A stretch of DNA of 64,000 nucleotides from Telmatospirillum sp. GTDB lineage: Bacteria; Pseudomonadota; Alphaproteobacteria; CACIAM-22H2. The position numbers were made by a program, and so were the translations under genes. The DNA lies in the NCBI GenBank assembly GCA_020248985.1, contig JADCGL010000022.1:1-64000 (forward strand). Direction: 5' to 3'. Numbering within the stretch: the stretch's first letter is position 1; each line of letters opens with the position of its first letter. Positions 8,470-17,258 of this stretch are shown one piece after another. The notes under the pieces were generated by a model. The model saw nothing but the letters and a program-made list of their open reading frames with translations. It did no database searches and was not told the origin of the DNA.

Positions 8470-8888
8470 GTGGCATTCTCGCGGTTAAGATTGTATTTTT
8501 ATGTAATCATTTGTGCCGAAAAATCATAGTTGATTCCAAACCTGCTTGAAGCCTCTCGCATCGCCATTGAGATGCGTTCGTCCGCGAATTCGGAAAGGTT
8601 GGAATTTTGCCCTCGTAAATCTCATTTGAATTTTAAGGTTTATATTTTTGATAAAGAAAATTAGCATAGTTCTTGATATAAACTCACCTTTATGCTTGAA
8701 TCAACCATCGTCGTCGGGTTCGCCCCGACGGGGTGCGCTGTTTGAAATGTGAAGAAAGAAGAACCGCAGGCGGCTCGAAAACCGACCGCTGCAACATGTA
8801 ACCGCGAATCGTCGTCGTGGTTACATTTGAGCAAAATCAGCGGCTTAAAACGGTTGCGGTCGCGATTCGTCGCCTTTGGTAACCTATT
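8470..8888. other. AT-rich non-coding interval with inverted repeats
   Basis: 419 bases without a convincing gene, between the KAP gene start and the DUF1194 stop. Bases ~8480-8700 are strikingly AT-rich (runs such as TTTATATTTTTGATAAAG) and probably hold the KAP promoter. A GC hairpin CGTCGGG-TTCGC-CCCGACG lies at 8712-8730. Farther on, ATGTAACC and GGTTACAT form an 8-base perfect inverted repeat with a 15-base spacer around 8795-8825, and a further GGTAACC occurs near 8878. No transposase fragment or target-site duplication was identified. Confidence 0.5.
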
Positions 8889-9626
8889 TCAGGCGATCTC
8901 GGCGGCGAGTTTCTGCACGATCGCGTCGGCAAAACTCGAAAAACTGCGCGCCGGCACCACAAACGCGCCGGGGCCGCCGATCACCTCGCTGCGATAGACT
9001 GCGGCAAGGTTCGTCTCGTCGGTCAGGATCGGCAGGCCGTTGATGCCGACCCCGGCCGCCACCGCGTCGTCGCGGGCAAAGCGCGGGAAGCGGCCCTGGT
9101 TGCTGCGCCCGTCGCCGGACACGTCGATCGTGCGGCGGGGTGCTGCAAACGGGCAGTCGGCCAGCACGCGCACGGCATGGTCGATGGCCGCCCCGATCGC
9201 CGTCGCGTCGTCGTCCACGAGGCGCGACTGGCCTTCGAGGCGGGCGGCAAACGCGTCGATGGCGGCATCGGCGTCGAGCAGCGTCCAGCCCAGCGCTTGG
9301 GTCTGCGCAAATTGGCCGCCCCATTGCGTCATCGCGACCGCAATGCGGCGCGTGGGCCCGCCCAAGATCGCCCGGCGCACACGCGCATGGCGGAAGGCCG
9401 CCGCATAGCCCTCGGCCTGCAGCCGGTACTCCTGCGCGTCGATCGAGCGCGAGCAATCGACCGCCAGCACCAAGGCAAGATCGGCCGCGGGGGCGCCGAA
9501 CGGCCGGATCGGGTCGGTGTTCGCGGTGCGCGGATCGGCGAACGCGGGCGATGCCGCGGCGGCAAGGCCGCCGGCCAGGAAGGTGCGGCGGCTCATGTCG
9601 GGTCGGTTTGGGTCGGGTCGGGCCAT
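8889..9626 (-). CDS. DUF1194 (von Willebrand A-like) exported protein
   Basis: About 245 residues. The N-terminus carries MSRRTFLAGGLAAAASPAFA, a twin-arginine-type signal peptide (S-R-R-T-F-L, hydrophobic core, A-x-A cleavage), so the protein is probably exported folded by Tat. The mature part has LALVLAVDCSRSID, a MIDAS-like D-x-S-x-S variant (D-C-S-R-S), and RRTIDVSGDGRSN, the second strand of the DUF1194/vWA fold. Such domains bind metal and protein partners; the partner is unknown. The ATG at 9626 is chosen because AGGGGGGACCA stands just before it; the ATG at 9596 starts exactly at the signal peptide but lacks a ribosome site. Divergent from the LPS run. Confidence 0.82.
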   Translation of the reverse strand: MARPDPNRPDMSRRTFLAGGLAAAASPAFADPRTANTDPIRPFGAPAADLALVLAVDCSRSIDAQEYRLQAEGYAAAFRHARVRRAILGGPTRRIAVAMTQWGGQFAQTQALGWTLLDADAAIDAFAARLEGQSRLVDDDATAIGAAIDHAVRVLADCPFAAPRRTIDVSGDGRSNQGRFPRFARDDAVAAGVGINGLPILTDETNLAAVYRSEVIGGPGAFVVPARSFSSFADAIVQKLAAEIA

Positions 9627-9732
9627 TGGTCCCCCCTGCGATCTTGCGAATCTTCGCACCGCTGCCGGGATCGCCACAAGCGACATTGCCCAGGGCCGCG
9701 GAATTTGCGAGTTTGCGGCCCGTTTTGTGACA

Positions 9733-10935
9733 ATGCCCGTCCTGCACCGTACACGCCGCCCCGGAGCCACGCCCATTCGCGTCCTGCATGTCATCGCGTC
9801 GATCGCCCAACGCACCGGGGGGCCGGCCAAGGCCGTGGTCGATATGGCGGCGGCGGTCGCGGCCCGCGGCCACGCGGTGTCGATCTACACGACCGACCGC
9901 GAAATGTCGGACGCCGAACGGGCCGCGATCGGCGCGCCGCCCGCCGACGGCGTGGCGCGCCACGTTTTCAAGCAGCACTGGCCGCGCACCTTCGCCGCGA
10001 GCTTCGAACTCGGGGCGGCCCTCGAAGACGCGATCCCGAAGGCCGACATCGTGCATCTGCACTCGCTCTATCTCTACCATGTGTGGAAAGCGGCGTCGGT
10101 GTGCCGCAAGGCGAAGGTGCCGTATCTCCTGCGCCCGCACGGCACGCTCGATCCGTTTTTGTGGCGCCGCCATCGCGCGCGCAAAAAACTCGTCGAGCTC
10201 GCCTTCCAGGATCGCGTGATCCGCGATGCCGCCGCCCTGCACTACACGGCCGAAGAAGAAATGCGGCTTGCCGCGCCCTACGTGCACGGGGCGCAAGGCG
10301 TGGTGGTGCCCAACGGCCTCGACATGCGCGACTATGCAACCGTGCCCGCGCGCGGCGCCTTTTTTGCGGCCCACCCCGAATTGGCCGGCACCAAGCCGAT
10401 CCTGTTTTTGAGCCGCATCAATTTCAAGAAGGGGCTCGACGTGCTGATCCCGGCTTTCGCGAAGGCTTACGCGGCGGATCCGGCATTGCGCCTGGTGGTT
10501 GCAGGCCCCGACGACGGCTATCTCGCCGCCGCCAAGGGTTTTGCCGAAACGGCGGGCGTGGCCGACAAGGTGCTGTGGCTCGGCATGCTGTCGGGCGAAG
10601 CCAAGAAGGCCGCCTTCGCCGACTGCACGGCGTTCGCCTTGCCGTCCTGGAGCGAGAATTTCGGCATCGCGATCGTCGAGGCAATGGCGTGCGAAGCGCC
10701 CGTCATCGTGTCGGACCGGGTGAATATCTGGCGCGAGATCGAAGCGGCGGGGGCCGGCCTCGTCTCGCCGCCCGAAGTGGATGCAGTCGCGGCGCACATT
10801 CTGCTGCTGGCCGGCGATCCCGCACGCGGCCGGCGCATGGGCGAAGCCGGGCGCAAGCTTGCGGCGGCCAAATACGACTGGACCACGATCGCAGTCGAAC
10901 TCGAACGGGTCTATGCCCGACTGGCGGCGCAATGA
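9733..10935 (+). CDS. GT4-family glycosyltransferase
   Basis: 400 residues. N-terminal Rossmann domain begins IRVLHVIASIAQRTGGPAKAV (nucleotide-sugar transferase GT-B opening) and the C-terminal half holds LFLSRINFKKGLDVLI and the E-x7-E region SENFGIAIVEAMACEAPVI, which binds the donor in GT4 enzymes. Retaining transfer of a sugar from a nucleotide donor is expected; donor and acceptor are not readable. It opens a run of overlapped genes ending in gmhA and hldE, pointing to LPS core or O-chain assembly at the cytoplasmic face. The ATG at 9733 is preferred; upstream in-frame starts run into the divergent gene's promoter and lack family similarity. Confidence 0.88.
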   Translation: MPVLHRTRRPGATPIRVLHVIASIAQRTGGPAKAVVDMAAAVAARGHAVSIYTTDREMSDAERAAIGAPPADGVARHVFKQHWPRTFAASFELGAALEDAIPKADIVHLHSLYLYHVWKAASVCRKAKVPYLLRPHGTLDPFLWRRHRARKKLVELAFQDRVIRDAAALHYTAEEEMRLAAPYVHGAQGVVVPNGLDMRDYATVPARGAFFAAHPELAGTKPILFLSRINFKKGLDVLIPAFAKAYAADPALRLVVAGPDDGYLAAAKGFAETAGVADKVLWLGMLSGEAKKAAFADCTAFALPSWSENFGIAIVEAMACEAPVIVSDRVNIWREIEAAGAGLVSPPEVDAVAAHILLLAGDPARGRRMGEAGRKLAAAKYDWTTIAVELERVYARLAAQ

Positions 10936-11771
10936 GTCCGGTTTCTGTCGTCGTGCTGACGTTCAATTCCGAAGCCACGATCGGCGCCACGCTCGATTCG
11001 GTCGCGGGCCTCAGCGACGACGTGCATGTCGTCGATTCAGGCTCGACCGACGGCACGCTTGCGATCATCGCGGCCAAGGGGGCCAAGCTCGCGTCGCACC
11101 CGTTCGAAAACTACGGCGCCCAGCGCAACTGGGCCATCGACAATCTGCCCTTGCAGCACGCGTGGCAGCTCCATCTCGACGCCGACGAGCGCGTCACGCC
11201 GGCGCTCAAAGCCGAGATCGCGATGCTGCTGGCGGGCGATGTGGCCGCCGATATCGGCGGCTTCTACATCCCGCGTCTCGTGCATTTCCATGGGCAAGCG
11301 CTCAAGCACGGCGGCATGTATCCGATCTACCATATGCGCCTGTTCCGCGCGGGGCGCGGGCGCTGCGAGGCGCGCAAATACGACCAGCATTTCCACGCCC
11401 AAGGCCGCAGCGAAAAATTGCAGCATCCGATGATCGACGACATTCGCCTGAGCTTCGGCGAATGGACCGCGCGGCACAATCGCTGGGCCGATGCGGAAGT
11501 CGACGAGATCCTCAATCCCGGCGGGGACGGCGTGATCCAGGCGGGCACGGGCGATCCGGTCGCCGAAAAGCGCCGCGCGCGCGGCTGGTACTACAAAGCC
11601 CCCTTGTTCTGGCGCGCTTTCATGCTGTTTTTCTACCGCTACGTCGTGAAGCTCGGTTTCCTCGACGGCAAGGAAGGGCTTATCTTCTACGTGCTGCAGA
11701 CCCTATGGTTCCGCTTCCTCGTCGATGCCAAGCTCTACGAGCGGCGCAAGCAGCTCGAGGCCCGCAAATGA
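10932..11771 (+). CDS. GT2-family glycosyltransferase (WaaE/KdtX-like)
   Basis: 279 residues; its ATG overlaps the previous stop (ATGA). GT-A features: VSVVVLTFNSEATIGATLDS at the start, DVHVVDSGSTDGTLAI, and the metal-binding LHLDADERVTP (D-A-D). The middle H-G-G-M-Y and FRAGRGRCEARKYDQHF parts and C-terminal FMLFFYRYVVKLGFLDGKEGLIFYVLQ amphipathic/hydrophobic segment are typical of the WaaE/lgtF-like branch that adds glucose to inner-core heptose. That specificity fits the presence of heptose genes downstream but is inference from family resemblance only. Confidence 0.88.
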   Translation: MSPVSVVVLTFNSEATIGATLDSVAGLSDDVHVVDSGSTDGTLAIIAAKGAKLASHPFENYGAQRNWAIDNLPLQHAWQLHLDADERVTPALKAEIAMLLAGDVAADIGGFYIPRLVHFHGQALKHGGMYPIYHMRLFRAGRGRCEARKYDQHFHAQGRSEKLQHPMIDDIRLSFGEWTARHNRWADAEVDEILNPGGDGVIQAGTGDPVAEKRRARGWYYKAPLFWRAFMLFFYRYVVKLGFLDGKEGLIFYVLQTLWFRFLVDAKLYERRKQLEARK

Positions 11772-12700
11772 GCGATCCGTGCCTGTTCTGCGGGGCGGCC
11801 ACGCACATGGCGTTCCCCGACATCGTCGACAATCGTTTCGGCTCGCCGGGCCATTATGCGATCCATGCGTGCACCGCCTGCGGCGGCCGCCAGACCTTCC
11901 CGCGCCCCGACCAGGCAGCGCTCAAGGCGCTCTATGAGCGCTATTACAATTACGGCGGCAAGACCGACGGGGCCTACGCTTCCTTGCGCGAGAAATTCCT
12001 GTTCTCGCCCTTCTATCGGCTGATGCTGGCGGTCGATGGGGATGTATCCTTCCATCTCCAGAAGGGCACAGGCCGCCTTCTCGATATCGGCTGCAACGAA
12101 GGGCGCGGCTTGCGGCTCTACAAGGCCAACGGCTTCGCCGCCGAAGGGCTCGAGCTCAATGCGCATGCGGCGGCCGCCGCGCGCGCGCACGGCTTCGCGG
12201 TGCACGAAAAACTCATCGCAGATTTCGTGCCCGCCCAGCCCTACGACGTCGCCGTGCTGTCGAACGTGCTCGAGCATGCGCCCGATCCGCGCGCGATGCT
12301 GGCGGACGTTTCGCGCATCCTCGCCCCCGGCGGGCAAGTGTGGATCAGCCTGCCCAATGTCGAATCTGCGATGGCCAAAATCTGCGGCCGCGATTGGGTC
12401 AACTGGCATGTGCCTTTCCACATCGTGCATTTCAGCCGCGCGCGCCTCGAAAAACTTCTGGCCGAAGCGGGTTTCGAAATCGTGGCGGCGCGCAATGTCA
12501 CGCCTTCTTTGTGGGTGGCACAGTCGCTGATCGCTTGGACCTGGCGGCGCGATGCGCAAGCCGCCATTCGCCTGCAGCGCAAAGCACCCTTGGTCGCTGG
12601 CCTCATGGCGATCGCGCGCGGCCTGTTCTTCCCGCTGCTGTGGGCCTGGAATGCCGGCGGGCGCGGCGACTGCCTCGTCGTGCGGGCGCGCAAACGCTGA
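11768..12700 (+). CDS. Class I SAM methyltransferase with N-terminal zinc-ribbon-like motif
   Basis: 310 residues; ATGA overlap with the glycosyltransferase before it. The first ~45 residues have C-L-F-C and C-T-A-C pairs, a small zinc ribbon seen in sugar C-methyltransferases and related glycan methylases. The SAM-binding motif is LLDIGCNEGRGLRLYKANGF, with E of motif II in GLELNAHA and motif IV LSNVLEHAPDP. The C-terminal ~60 residues are more hydrophobic (GLFFPLLWAWNAG), suggesting membrane association. Probably methylates a sugar or capping residue in the glycan made by its neighbours. Substrate unknown. Confidence 0.85.
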   Translation: MSDPCLFCGAATHMAFPDIVDNRFGSPGHYAIHACTACGGRQTFPRPDQAALKALYERYYNYGGKTDGAYASLREKFLFSPFYRLMLAVDGDVSFHLQKGTGRLLDIGCNEGRGLRLYKANGFAAEGLELNAHAAAAARAHGFAVHEKLIADFVPAQPYDVAVLSNVLEHAPDPRAMLADVSRILAPGGQVWISLPNVESAMAKICGRDWVNWHVPFHIVHFSRARLEKLLAEAGFEIVAARNVTPSLWVAQSLIAWTWRRDAQAAIRLQRKAPLVAGLMAIARGLFFPLLWAWNAGGRGDCLVVRARKR

Positions 12701-13893
12701 TGCGTATTCTCGTGCACGATTTTCCGGGCCATGCCTTCCCGGTGCAGCTGTCGCGGGCTTTGGCGCATCGCGGACACAATGTGCGCCATCTCTGCTTCCC
12801 GGCCTTCCAAGCGCCCAAAGGGCCGCTCGCGCGCCGCGCCGACGATCCCGCGAATTTCGACGTGGCCTTCCTCGAACTCGACGCCCCCTTCGAGAAGCAC
12901 AGCTTCGTCAAACGCTGGCGCCAGGAGCGCGAACTCGCGAAGCGCACGGAAGTCGCGATCGCAAGCTTCGCGCCGGATGCGGTACTCGCGGGCAATGCCC
13001 CGCTCGATGTGCAAGCCGCCAGCTATCGCGGCGCGCGCGCGGCCGATGCGGCCTTTGTGTATTGGCTGCAGGATCTGGTCGGCTTCGCGATGCGCAAGAT
13101 TTTGGGGCGCAAGCTCGGCCTGCCCGGCACGCTCGTGGGCATGGCCTACGAAGCCAAAGAACGCCGCCTGCTGTGCAGATCCGATGCGGTCGTCGCGATC
13201 ACCGACGATTTCCGCCCGCTGCTCGCCGGCTGGAACGTCGAAGCCGACCGCCTGCATATCGTCGAAAACTGGGCGGCGCGCGAAGAAGTGGCGCCAGCAC
13301 CGCGCGACAATGCGTGGGCGCGCGAGCACGGCCTCGTCGGCCGCACGGTTTTTCTCTATTCGGGCACGCTCGGCCTCAAGCACGATCCGAGCCTGCTGCT
13401 CGATCTCGCGAAATCGCAGCCCGATGCTTCCCTCGTCGTGAATTCCGAAGGGTTGGGCGCGGACTGGCTGCGCGCACGCGGGAGCGAAGCGCCCAACCTG
13501 CGCATCCTGCCGTTCCAGCCCTTCGAGCGTTTGGGCGAAGTGCTGGCATCCGCCGACATCCTGGTCGCGATCCTCGAGCCCGATGCGGGCGTGTTCTCGG
13601 TGCCGTCCAAAGTGCTCACCTATCTGTGCGCCGGCCGGCCGCTGCTCGTCGCGATCCCGCCCGAGAATCTGGCCGCGCGCTTGGTCTTGCGCGAGGGTGC
13701 GGGCTTCGCGGCCGCACCCGGCGATCGCGCGGCGTTTCTGGCAGCGGCCGCAAGGCTCGCGGCCGATCCGGCAATGCGCGCCGCCATGGGTGCCAAGGCG
13801 CTGGACTACGCCGCGAAGACCTTCGATATTGCGGCGATCGCCCGGCGATTCGAGGCGATTCTCGAACAAGCGATGCGGACGCGAAAAAGATGA
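12700..13893 (+). CDS. GT4-like (WcaI-type) glycosyltransferase
   Basis: 397 residues; start and previous stop share one base (TGATG). The start MRILVHDFPGHAFPVQLSRALAHRGH fits a GT-B fold, VVAITDDFRPLLAGW is the middle strand, and FLYSGTLGLKHDPSLLLDLA starts the donor-binding half. The E-x-G-x-x-x-x-x-P-S-K-V-L region (EPDAGVFSVPSKVLTYLCAGRPLL) replaces the canonical E-x7-E and is typical of WcaI/colanic-acid-type enzymes. Expected to add a sugar to the growing LPS or capsule unit. Ends in ATGA with gmhA. Confidence 0.86.
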   Translation: MRILVHDFPGHAFPVQLSRALAHRGHNVRHLCFPAFQAPKGPLARRADDPANFDVAFLELDAPFEKHSFVKRWRQERELAKRTEVAIASFAPDAVLAGNAPLDVQAASYRGARAADAAFVYWLQDLVGFAMRKILGRKLGLPGTLVGMAYEAKERRLLCRSDAVVAITDDFRPLLAGWNVEADRLHIVENWAAREEVAPAPRDNAWAREHGLVGRTVFLYSGTLGLKHDPSLLLDLAKSQPDASLVVNSEGLGADWLRARGSEAPNLRILPFQPFERLGEVLASADILVAILEPDAGVFSVPSKVLTYLCAGRPLLVAIPPENLAARLVLREGAGFAAAPGDRAAFLAAAARLAADPAMRAAMGAKALDYAAKTFDIAAIARRFEAILEQAMRTRKR

Positions 13894-14504
13894 GCGACTC
13901 CTTCGACAGCGACCGTTTCTACGAGGCGGAATTCGTCGAGCATCGCGCGGTCGCGGAAGCCACGCACCGCGCGCTCAAAGCCGCCTTCAAGCAGCTGCTG
14001 GCCCAAGCCGTCGCGACGCTCCAGAACGGCGGCAAGATCCTGCTGTTCGGCAACGGGGGCTCGGCCGCCGATGCCCAGCATTTGGCAACCGAACTCACGG
14101 TTCGCTACATCAAGAATCGCCGCGCTCTCGCCGCGATCGCGCTCACGACCGACAGCTCGGCGCTGACCGCGATCGGCAACGATATCGGCTTCGAGCGGCT
14201 GTTCTCGCGCCAGATCGAAGCGCTGGGCCGGCCGGGCGATCTTGCGATCGGCATCACCACGTCGGGCGCTTCGCCCAACGTGCTCGAAGCGTTTCGCGTG
14301 GCGCGCAAGATGGGCCTCGTCGTCGCCTGCCTCACCGGCAAGGACGGCGGCAAAGCCAAGGACCTCGCCGACATCGCGCTGATCGTGCCGTCCAACACCA
14401 CGTCGCGCATCCAGGAAATGCACATCACGCTGGGCCAGATGATGTGCGGCGGCATCGAGCATGCGCTCGGCATCGCCGACGGCCCCGATCCCTACAGCCC
14501 CTAG
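13890..14504 (+). CDS. gmhA: Phosphoheptose (D-sedoheptulose 7-phosphate) isomerase
   Basis: 204 residues, the normal size for GmhA. The SIS domain shows ILLFGNGGSAADAQHLATEL (phosphosugar-binding loop), LTTDSSALTAIGND, the GITTSGASPNVLEA loop, and the C-terminal RIQEMHITLGQMMCGGIE helix with catalytic Glu/His. It converts sedoheptulose 7-phosphate to D-glycero-D-manno-heptose 7-phosphate, the first step of ADP-heptose synthesis for the LPS inner core. It overlaps the upstream glycosyltransferase by four bases and lies 19 bases before hldE, the next pathway step. The gmhB phosphatase and hldD epimerase are not in the window. Confidence 0.95.
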   Translation: MSDSFDSDRFYEAEFVEHRAVAEATHRALKAAFKQLLAQAVATLQNGGKILLFGNGGSAADAQHLATELTVRYIKNRRALAAIALTTDSSALTAIGNDIGFERLFSRQIEALGRPGDLAIGITTSGASPNVLEAFRVARKMGLVVACLTGKDGGKAKDLADIALIVPSNTTSRIQEMHITLGQMMCGGIEHALGIADGPDPYSP

Positions 14505-14523
14505 AATCCCGGGAACGCCCGCA

Positions 14524-15987
14524 ATGACCGTGAATGCCGATCTCGTGGCTTTGGTTCCCAAGCTCGCAGGCGCGCGCATCGTGTGCATCGGCGATCTGAT
14601 GCTCGACCGTTTCGTCTACGGCCGCGCCGAGCGCATCTCGCCCGAAGCGCCGATCCCGGTCCTGCGCATCGACCGCGAAGAATCGATGCTGGGCGGGGCG
14701 GGCAACGTGGTGCGCAACATCGTCGGTCTCGGCGGCCACGTGGAATTCGTTTCGGTCGTGGGCCAGGACGCGGCGGGCCGCGAAGTGCTGGGCCTCGTGG
14801 CGGGCCTCGAGGGCGTGGAGCCGCATCTGTTGGTCGAGCGCGATCGGCCGACGACGATCAAAACGCGCTTCGTGGCCGGCCACCAGCAGATGCTGCGCGC
14901 GGACAGCGAAACCAGCGCCCCCATCGCCGCCTCGACCGCCGAAGACGCATCGCGCCTCGTGGCCCAAGCCATGAAAGATTGCGGCGTCGTCGTGCTGTCG
15001 GACTACGCCAAAGGCGTGCTGCTGCCCGAGCAGATCGCCGCGATCGTCAAGGCCGCGAAAGCCGCCAAGCGCATCGTGATCGTCGATCCCAAGGGCCGCG
15101 ACTATGCGCGCTACAAGGGGGCCACGATCCTTACGCCCAATCGGCGCGAACTGGCCGAAGCGACCGGCCTGCCGGCCGAAGGGGACAAGGGCGTCGAGCT
15201 TGCCGCCCGCCGCCTTCTCAAAACCACGGGTGCGGAAGCCATCGTCGTCACGCGCGGGGCCGAAGGCATGAGCATCGTGCCCGCCAAAGGCAAGGTCGAA
15301 CATCTGCCCGCCCTTGCGCGCGAAGTGTTCGACGTGTCCGGGGCGGGCGATACGGTCATCGCAACGCTCGCGACCGCACTCGCGGGCGGACTCAAACTGC
15401 TCGATGCCGCACGGCTCGCCTCGGTCGCGGCGAGCGTGGTGGTGGCCAAGCTCGGCACGGCCGTCGCCTACTCGGCCGATCTCGTGCGCGCACTCCGCCA
15501 CGACGACATCGCGGTCAGCGAAAACAAATTCGTCACCGATGCGCAGGCGGTCGATCAGGTCGCCATTTGGCGCCGCCAGGGCTTGCGCGTCGGCTTCACG
15601 AACGGCTGCTTCGACCTCCTGCACCCGGGCCATGTCTCGCTGATCGCACAGGCGCGCAGCGCTTGCGACCGGCTCGTGGTCGGCCTCAATTCGGATGCGT
15701 CGATCAAGCGCCTCAAGGGCGAGAGCCGCCCTGTGCAGGGCGAAGCCGCGCGGGCGGCCGTGCTTGCGTCGCTCGGCCAAGTCGATCTCGTGGTCGTGTT
15801 CGCCGAAGACACGCCGATCAAACTTATCAAGGCGCTGAAGCCCGAGATCCTCGTCAAAGGGGCCGACTACACCAAAGACAAAGTGGTGGGGGCGCGCGAG
15901 GTCGAAGGCTGGGGCGGCAAGGTGGTGCTGGCCAAGCTCGTCGAAGGCCAGAGCACCACCGCCACGATCCGCAAGATCGGGCGCTAA
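14524..15987 (+). CDS. hldE: Bifunctional heptose-7-phosphate kinase / heptose-1-phosphate adenylyltransferase
   Basis: 487 residues. Residues ~1-330 are a ribokinase (PfkB) domain: LGGAGNVVRNIVGLGG near 58, and VFDVSGAGDTVIA near 275 with the catalytic Asp of G-A-G-D. Residues ~350-487 are the nucleotidyltransferase: VGFTNGCFDLLHPGHVSLI with the H-x-G-H motif, and VGLNSDASIKRLKG. Together these phosphorylate heptose 7-phosphate at C1 and add AMP after GmhB acts. Length and order match E. coli HldE. It ends the LPS run; its stop overlaps tail to tail with the stop of the convergent glycosyltransferase (15984-15987). Confidence 0.96.
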   Translation: MTVNADLVALVPKLAGARIVCIGDLMLDRFVYGRAERISPEAPIPVLRIDREESMLGGAGNVVRNIVGLGGHVEFVSVVGQDAAGREVLGLVAGLEGVEPHLLVERDRPTTIKTRFVAGHQQMLRADSETSAPIAASTAEDASRLVAQAMKDCGVVVLSDYAKGVLLPEQIAAIVKAAKAAKRIVIVDPKGRDYARYKGATILTPNRRELAEATGLPAEGDKGVELAARRLLKTTGAEAIVVTRGAEGMSIVPAKGKVEHLPALAREVFDVSGAGDTVIATLATALAGGLKLLDAARLASVAASVVVAKLGTAVAYSADLVRALRHDDIAVSENKFVTDAQAVDQVAIWRRQGLRVGFTNGCFDLLHPGHVSLIAQARSACDRLVVGLNSDASIKRLKGESRPVQGEAARAAVLASLGQVDLVVVFAEDTPIKLIKALKPEILVKGADYTKDKVVGAREVEGWGGKVVLAKLVEGQSTTATIRKIGR

Positions 15988-17258
15988 AACGCCTCGAGTT
16001 TTCCGGCCACCGGCAGCGGTGCGAGCGCGATAGAAGCCCGACGCGGCAGCCAGCGCGCCATCAGCCGCTCGATATTCTCGAGCCCGTCGAGCAGCCCCGG
16101 AATGACGGCCGCCGACGGCGGCGCTTGGTGCGCAAGGGCGCGCAAAGCTTCCACCATCGCGCCGGCATCGCGCACGCCGTCGTCGGGCAGCATGCGCGTG
16201 AGGCCCACGCTCTCGGCCCGCTCGGCGCGGATGAACTGCTCGAGGCGCGGGGCCACGCGCGGCACGATCACGGCCGGTTTGTCGAAGGACAGAATTTCGC
16301 AGAACGTGTTGTAGCCGCCCATCGCGACGATCCCGGCCGCACGCGTGATGAGCTGCTCGAGATGCGCGTCGAACGTGATCGCCTCGACCCGCGAGGACAA
16401 GCGCGCCGCACGATCGAGAAACTCCGACTGTTTTTCGGACTGCATGAACGGGCCCAGCACCAGCAAGGCTCGGTGCGGCAACGAAGCCCCGCTTTCGTAA
16501 GCGCGCAAGACCCAGTCGATCAGCGCATCGCCGTCGCCGCCGCCGCCCGTGGTCACGAGCACATAGGGCTGCTCGCGCGCTTCGGCCATCTCGATGGTCG
16601 AACGCGGGTTGCCCTGCGGCATCATGCGGTGCAGATAGCCCGTGTAGCTGATCTTGCGGCGCACGCTCTGCGGAATCGCAAGGCCCGCAAGCGGATCGCA
16701 GATCTGCGGCAGGCCGTATATCCATATGTCGTCGTAGAGGTCGCGCAAGGCAGGTACGGCCTTCTTGCGCTTCCATTCGGGCCCCAGCAGGGCCGGGTCG
16801 TCCATCACGTCGCGCAAGCCCAGAACCAGCGGCACGCCGCGCCGCTTGAGGAACTGCAGCGTCTCGGAAACTTCGCCGCGCAGGCCCAGCGGCTCCTTGT
16901 CGACGAGAAAAAGATCGGGGTCGAATGCCTCGGCCGTGTGGCGGATGATCGAGCCGCGGATCGACAAGGTTTGCGCGATGTCGATATGCAAGTTCAACGA
17001 AGTGTATTCGCCGTTGCGCAGCTTAATCACGCCGGGGATGCGCACGAAATCGACGCGGGCCTTGAAATCGAACGACCCGATGATCGGCGAGCCCGACAGG
17101 ATCAGAACCGAAAGATCCTTGTCCGCCTGCACCATCGCATGCGCGATGGCACGACAGCGCCGCAGATGGCCGAGGCCCATCGTGTCGTGGCTGTAGATGA
17201 GCACGCGCCGGTCTTTGCGAAACAGCCGGCGCGTCGCATTCTCCGTATCGCTCGCCAT
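15984..17258 (-). CDS. GT28/MurG-like glycosyltransferase (COG4671-type)
   Basis: 424 residues from ATG 17258, which follows a G-rich ribosome site (GCGGGGGGCTGAA). The N-terminus VLIYSHDTMGLGHLRRCRAIAH with G-L-G-H is the MurG/UGT-like acceptor loop. The C-terminal half has YVLVTTGGGGDGDALIDWVL and VAMGGYNTFCEILSFDKPAVIVPR, the donor-binding G-G-x-N-T/S motif of GT28 enzymes. It resembles the predicted glycosyltransferase group COG4671. Convergent with hldE, so it belongs to the same glycan island but to a different transcript. The upstream gap of 262 bases is shared with the divergent ABC gene and shows no further gene. Confidence 0.85.
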   Translation of the reverse strand: MASDTENATRRLFRKDRRVLIYSHDTMGLGHLRRCRAIAHAMVQADKDLSVLILSGSPIIGSFDFKARVDFVRIPGVIKLRNGEYTSLNLHIDIAQTLSIRGSIIRHTAEAFDPDLFLVDKEPLGLRGEVSETLQFLKRRGVPLVLGLRDVMDDPALLGPEWKRKKAVPALRDLYDDIWIYGLPQICDPLAGLAIPQSVRRKISYTGYLHRMMPQGNPRSTIEMAEAREQPYVLVTTGGGGDGDALIDWVLRAYESGASLPHRALLVLGPFMQSEKQSEFLDRAARLSSRVEAITFDAHLEQLITRAAGIVAMGGYNTFCEILSFDKPAVIVPRVAPRLEQFIRAERAESVGLTRMLPDDGVRDAGAMVEALRALAHQAPPSAAVIPGLLDGLENIERLMARWLPRRASIALAPLPVAGKLEAF

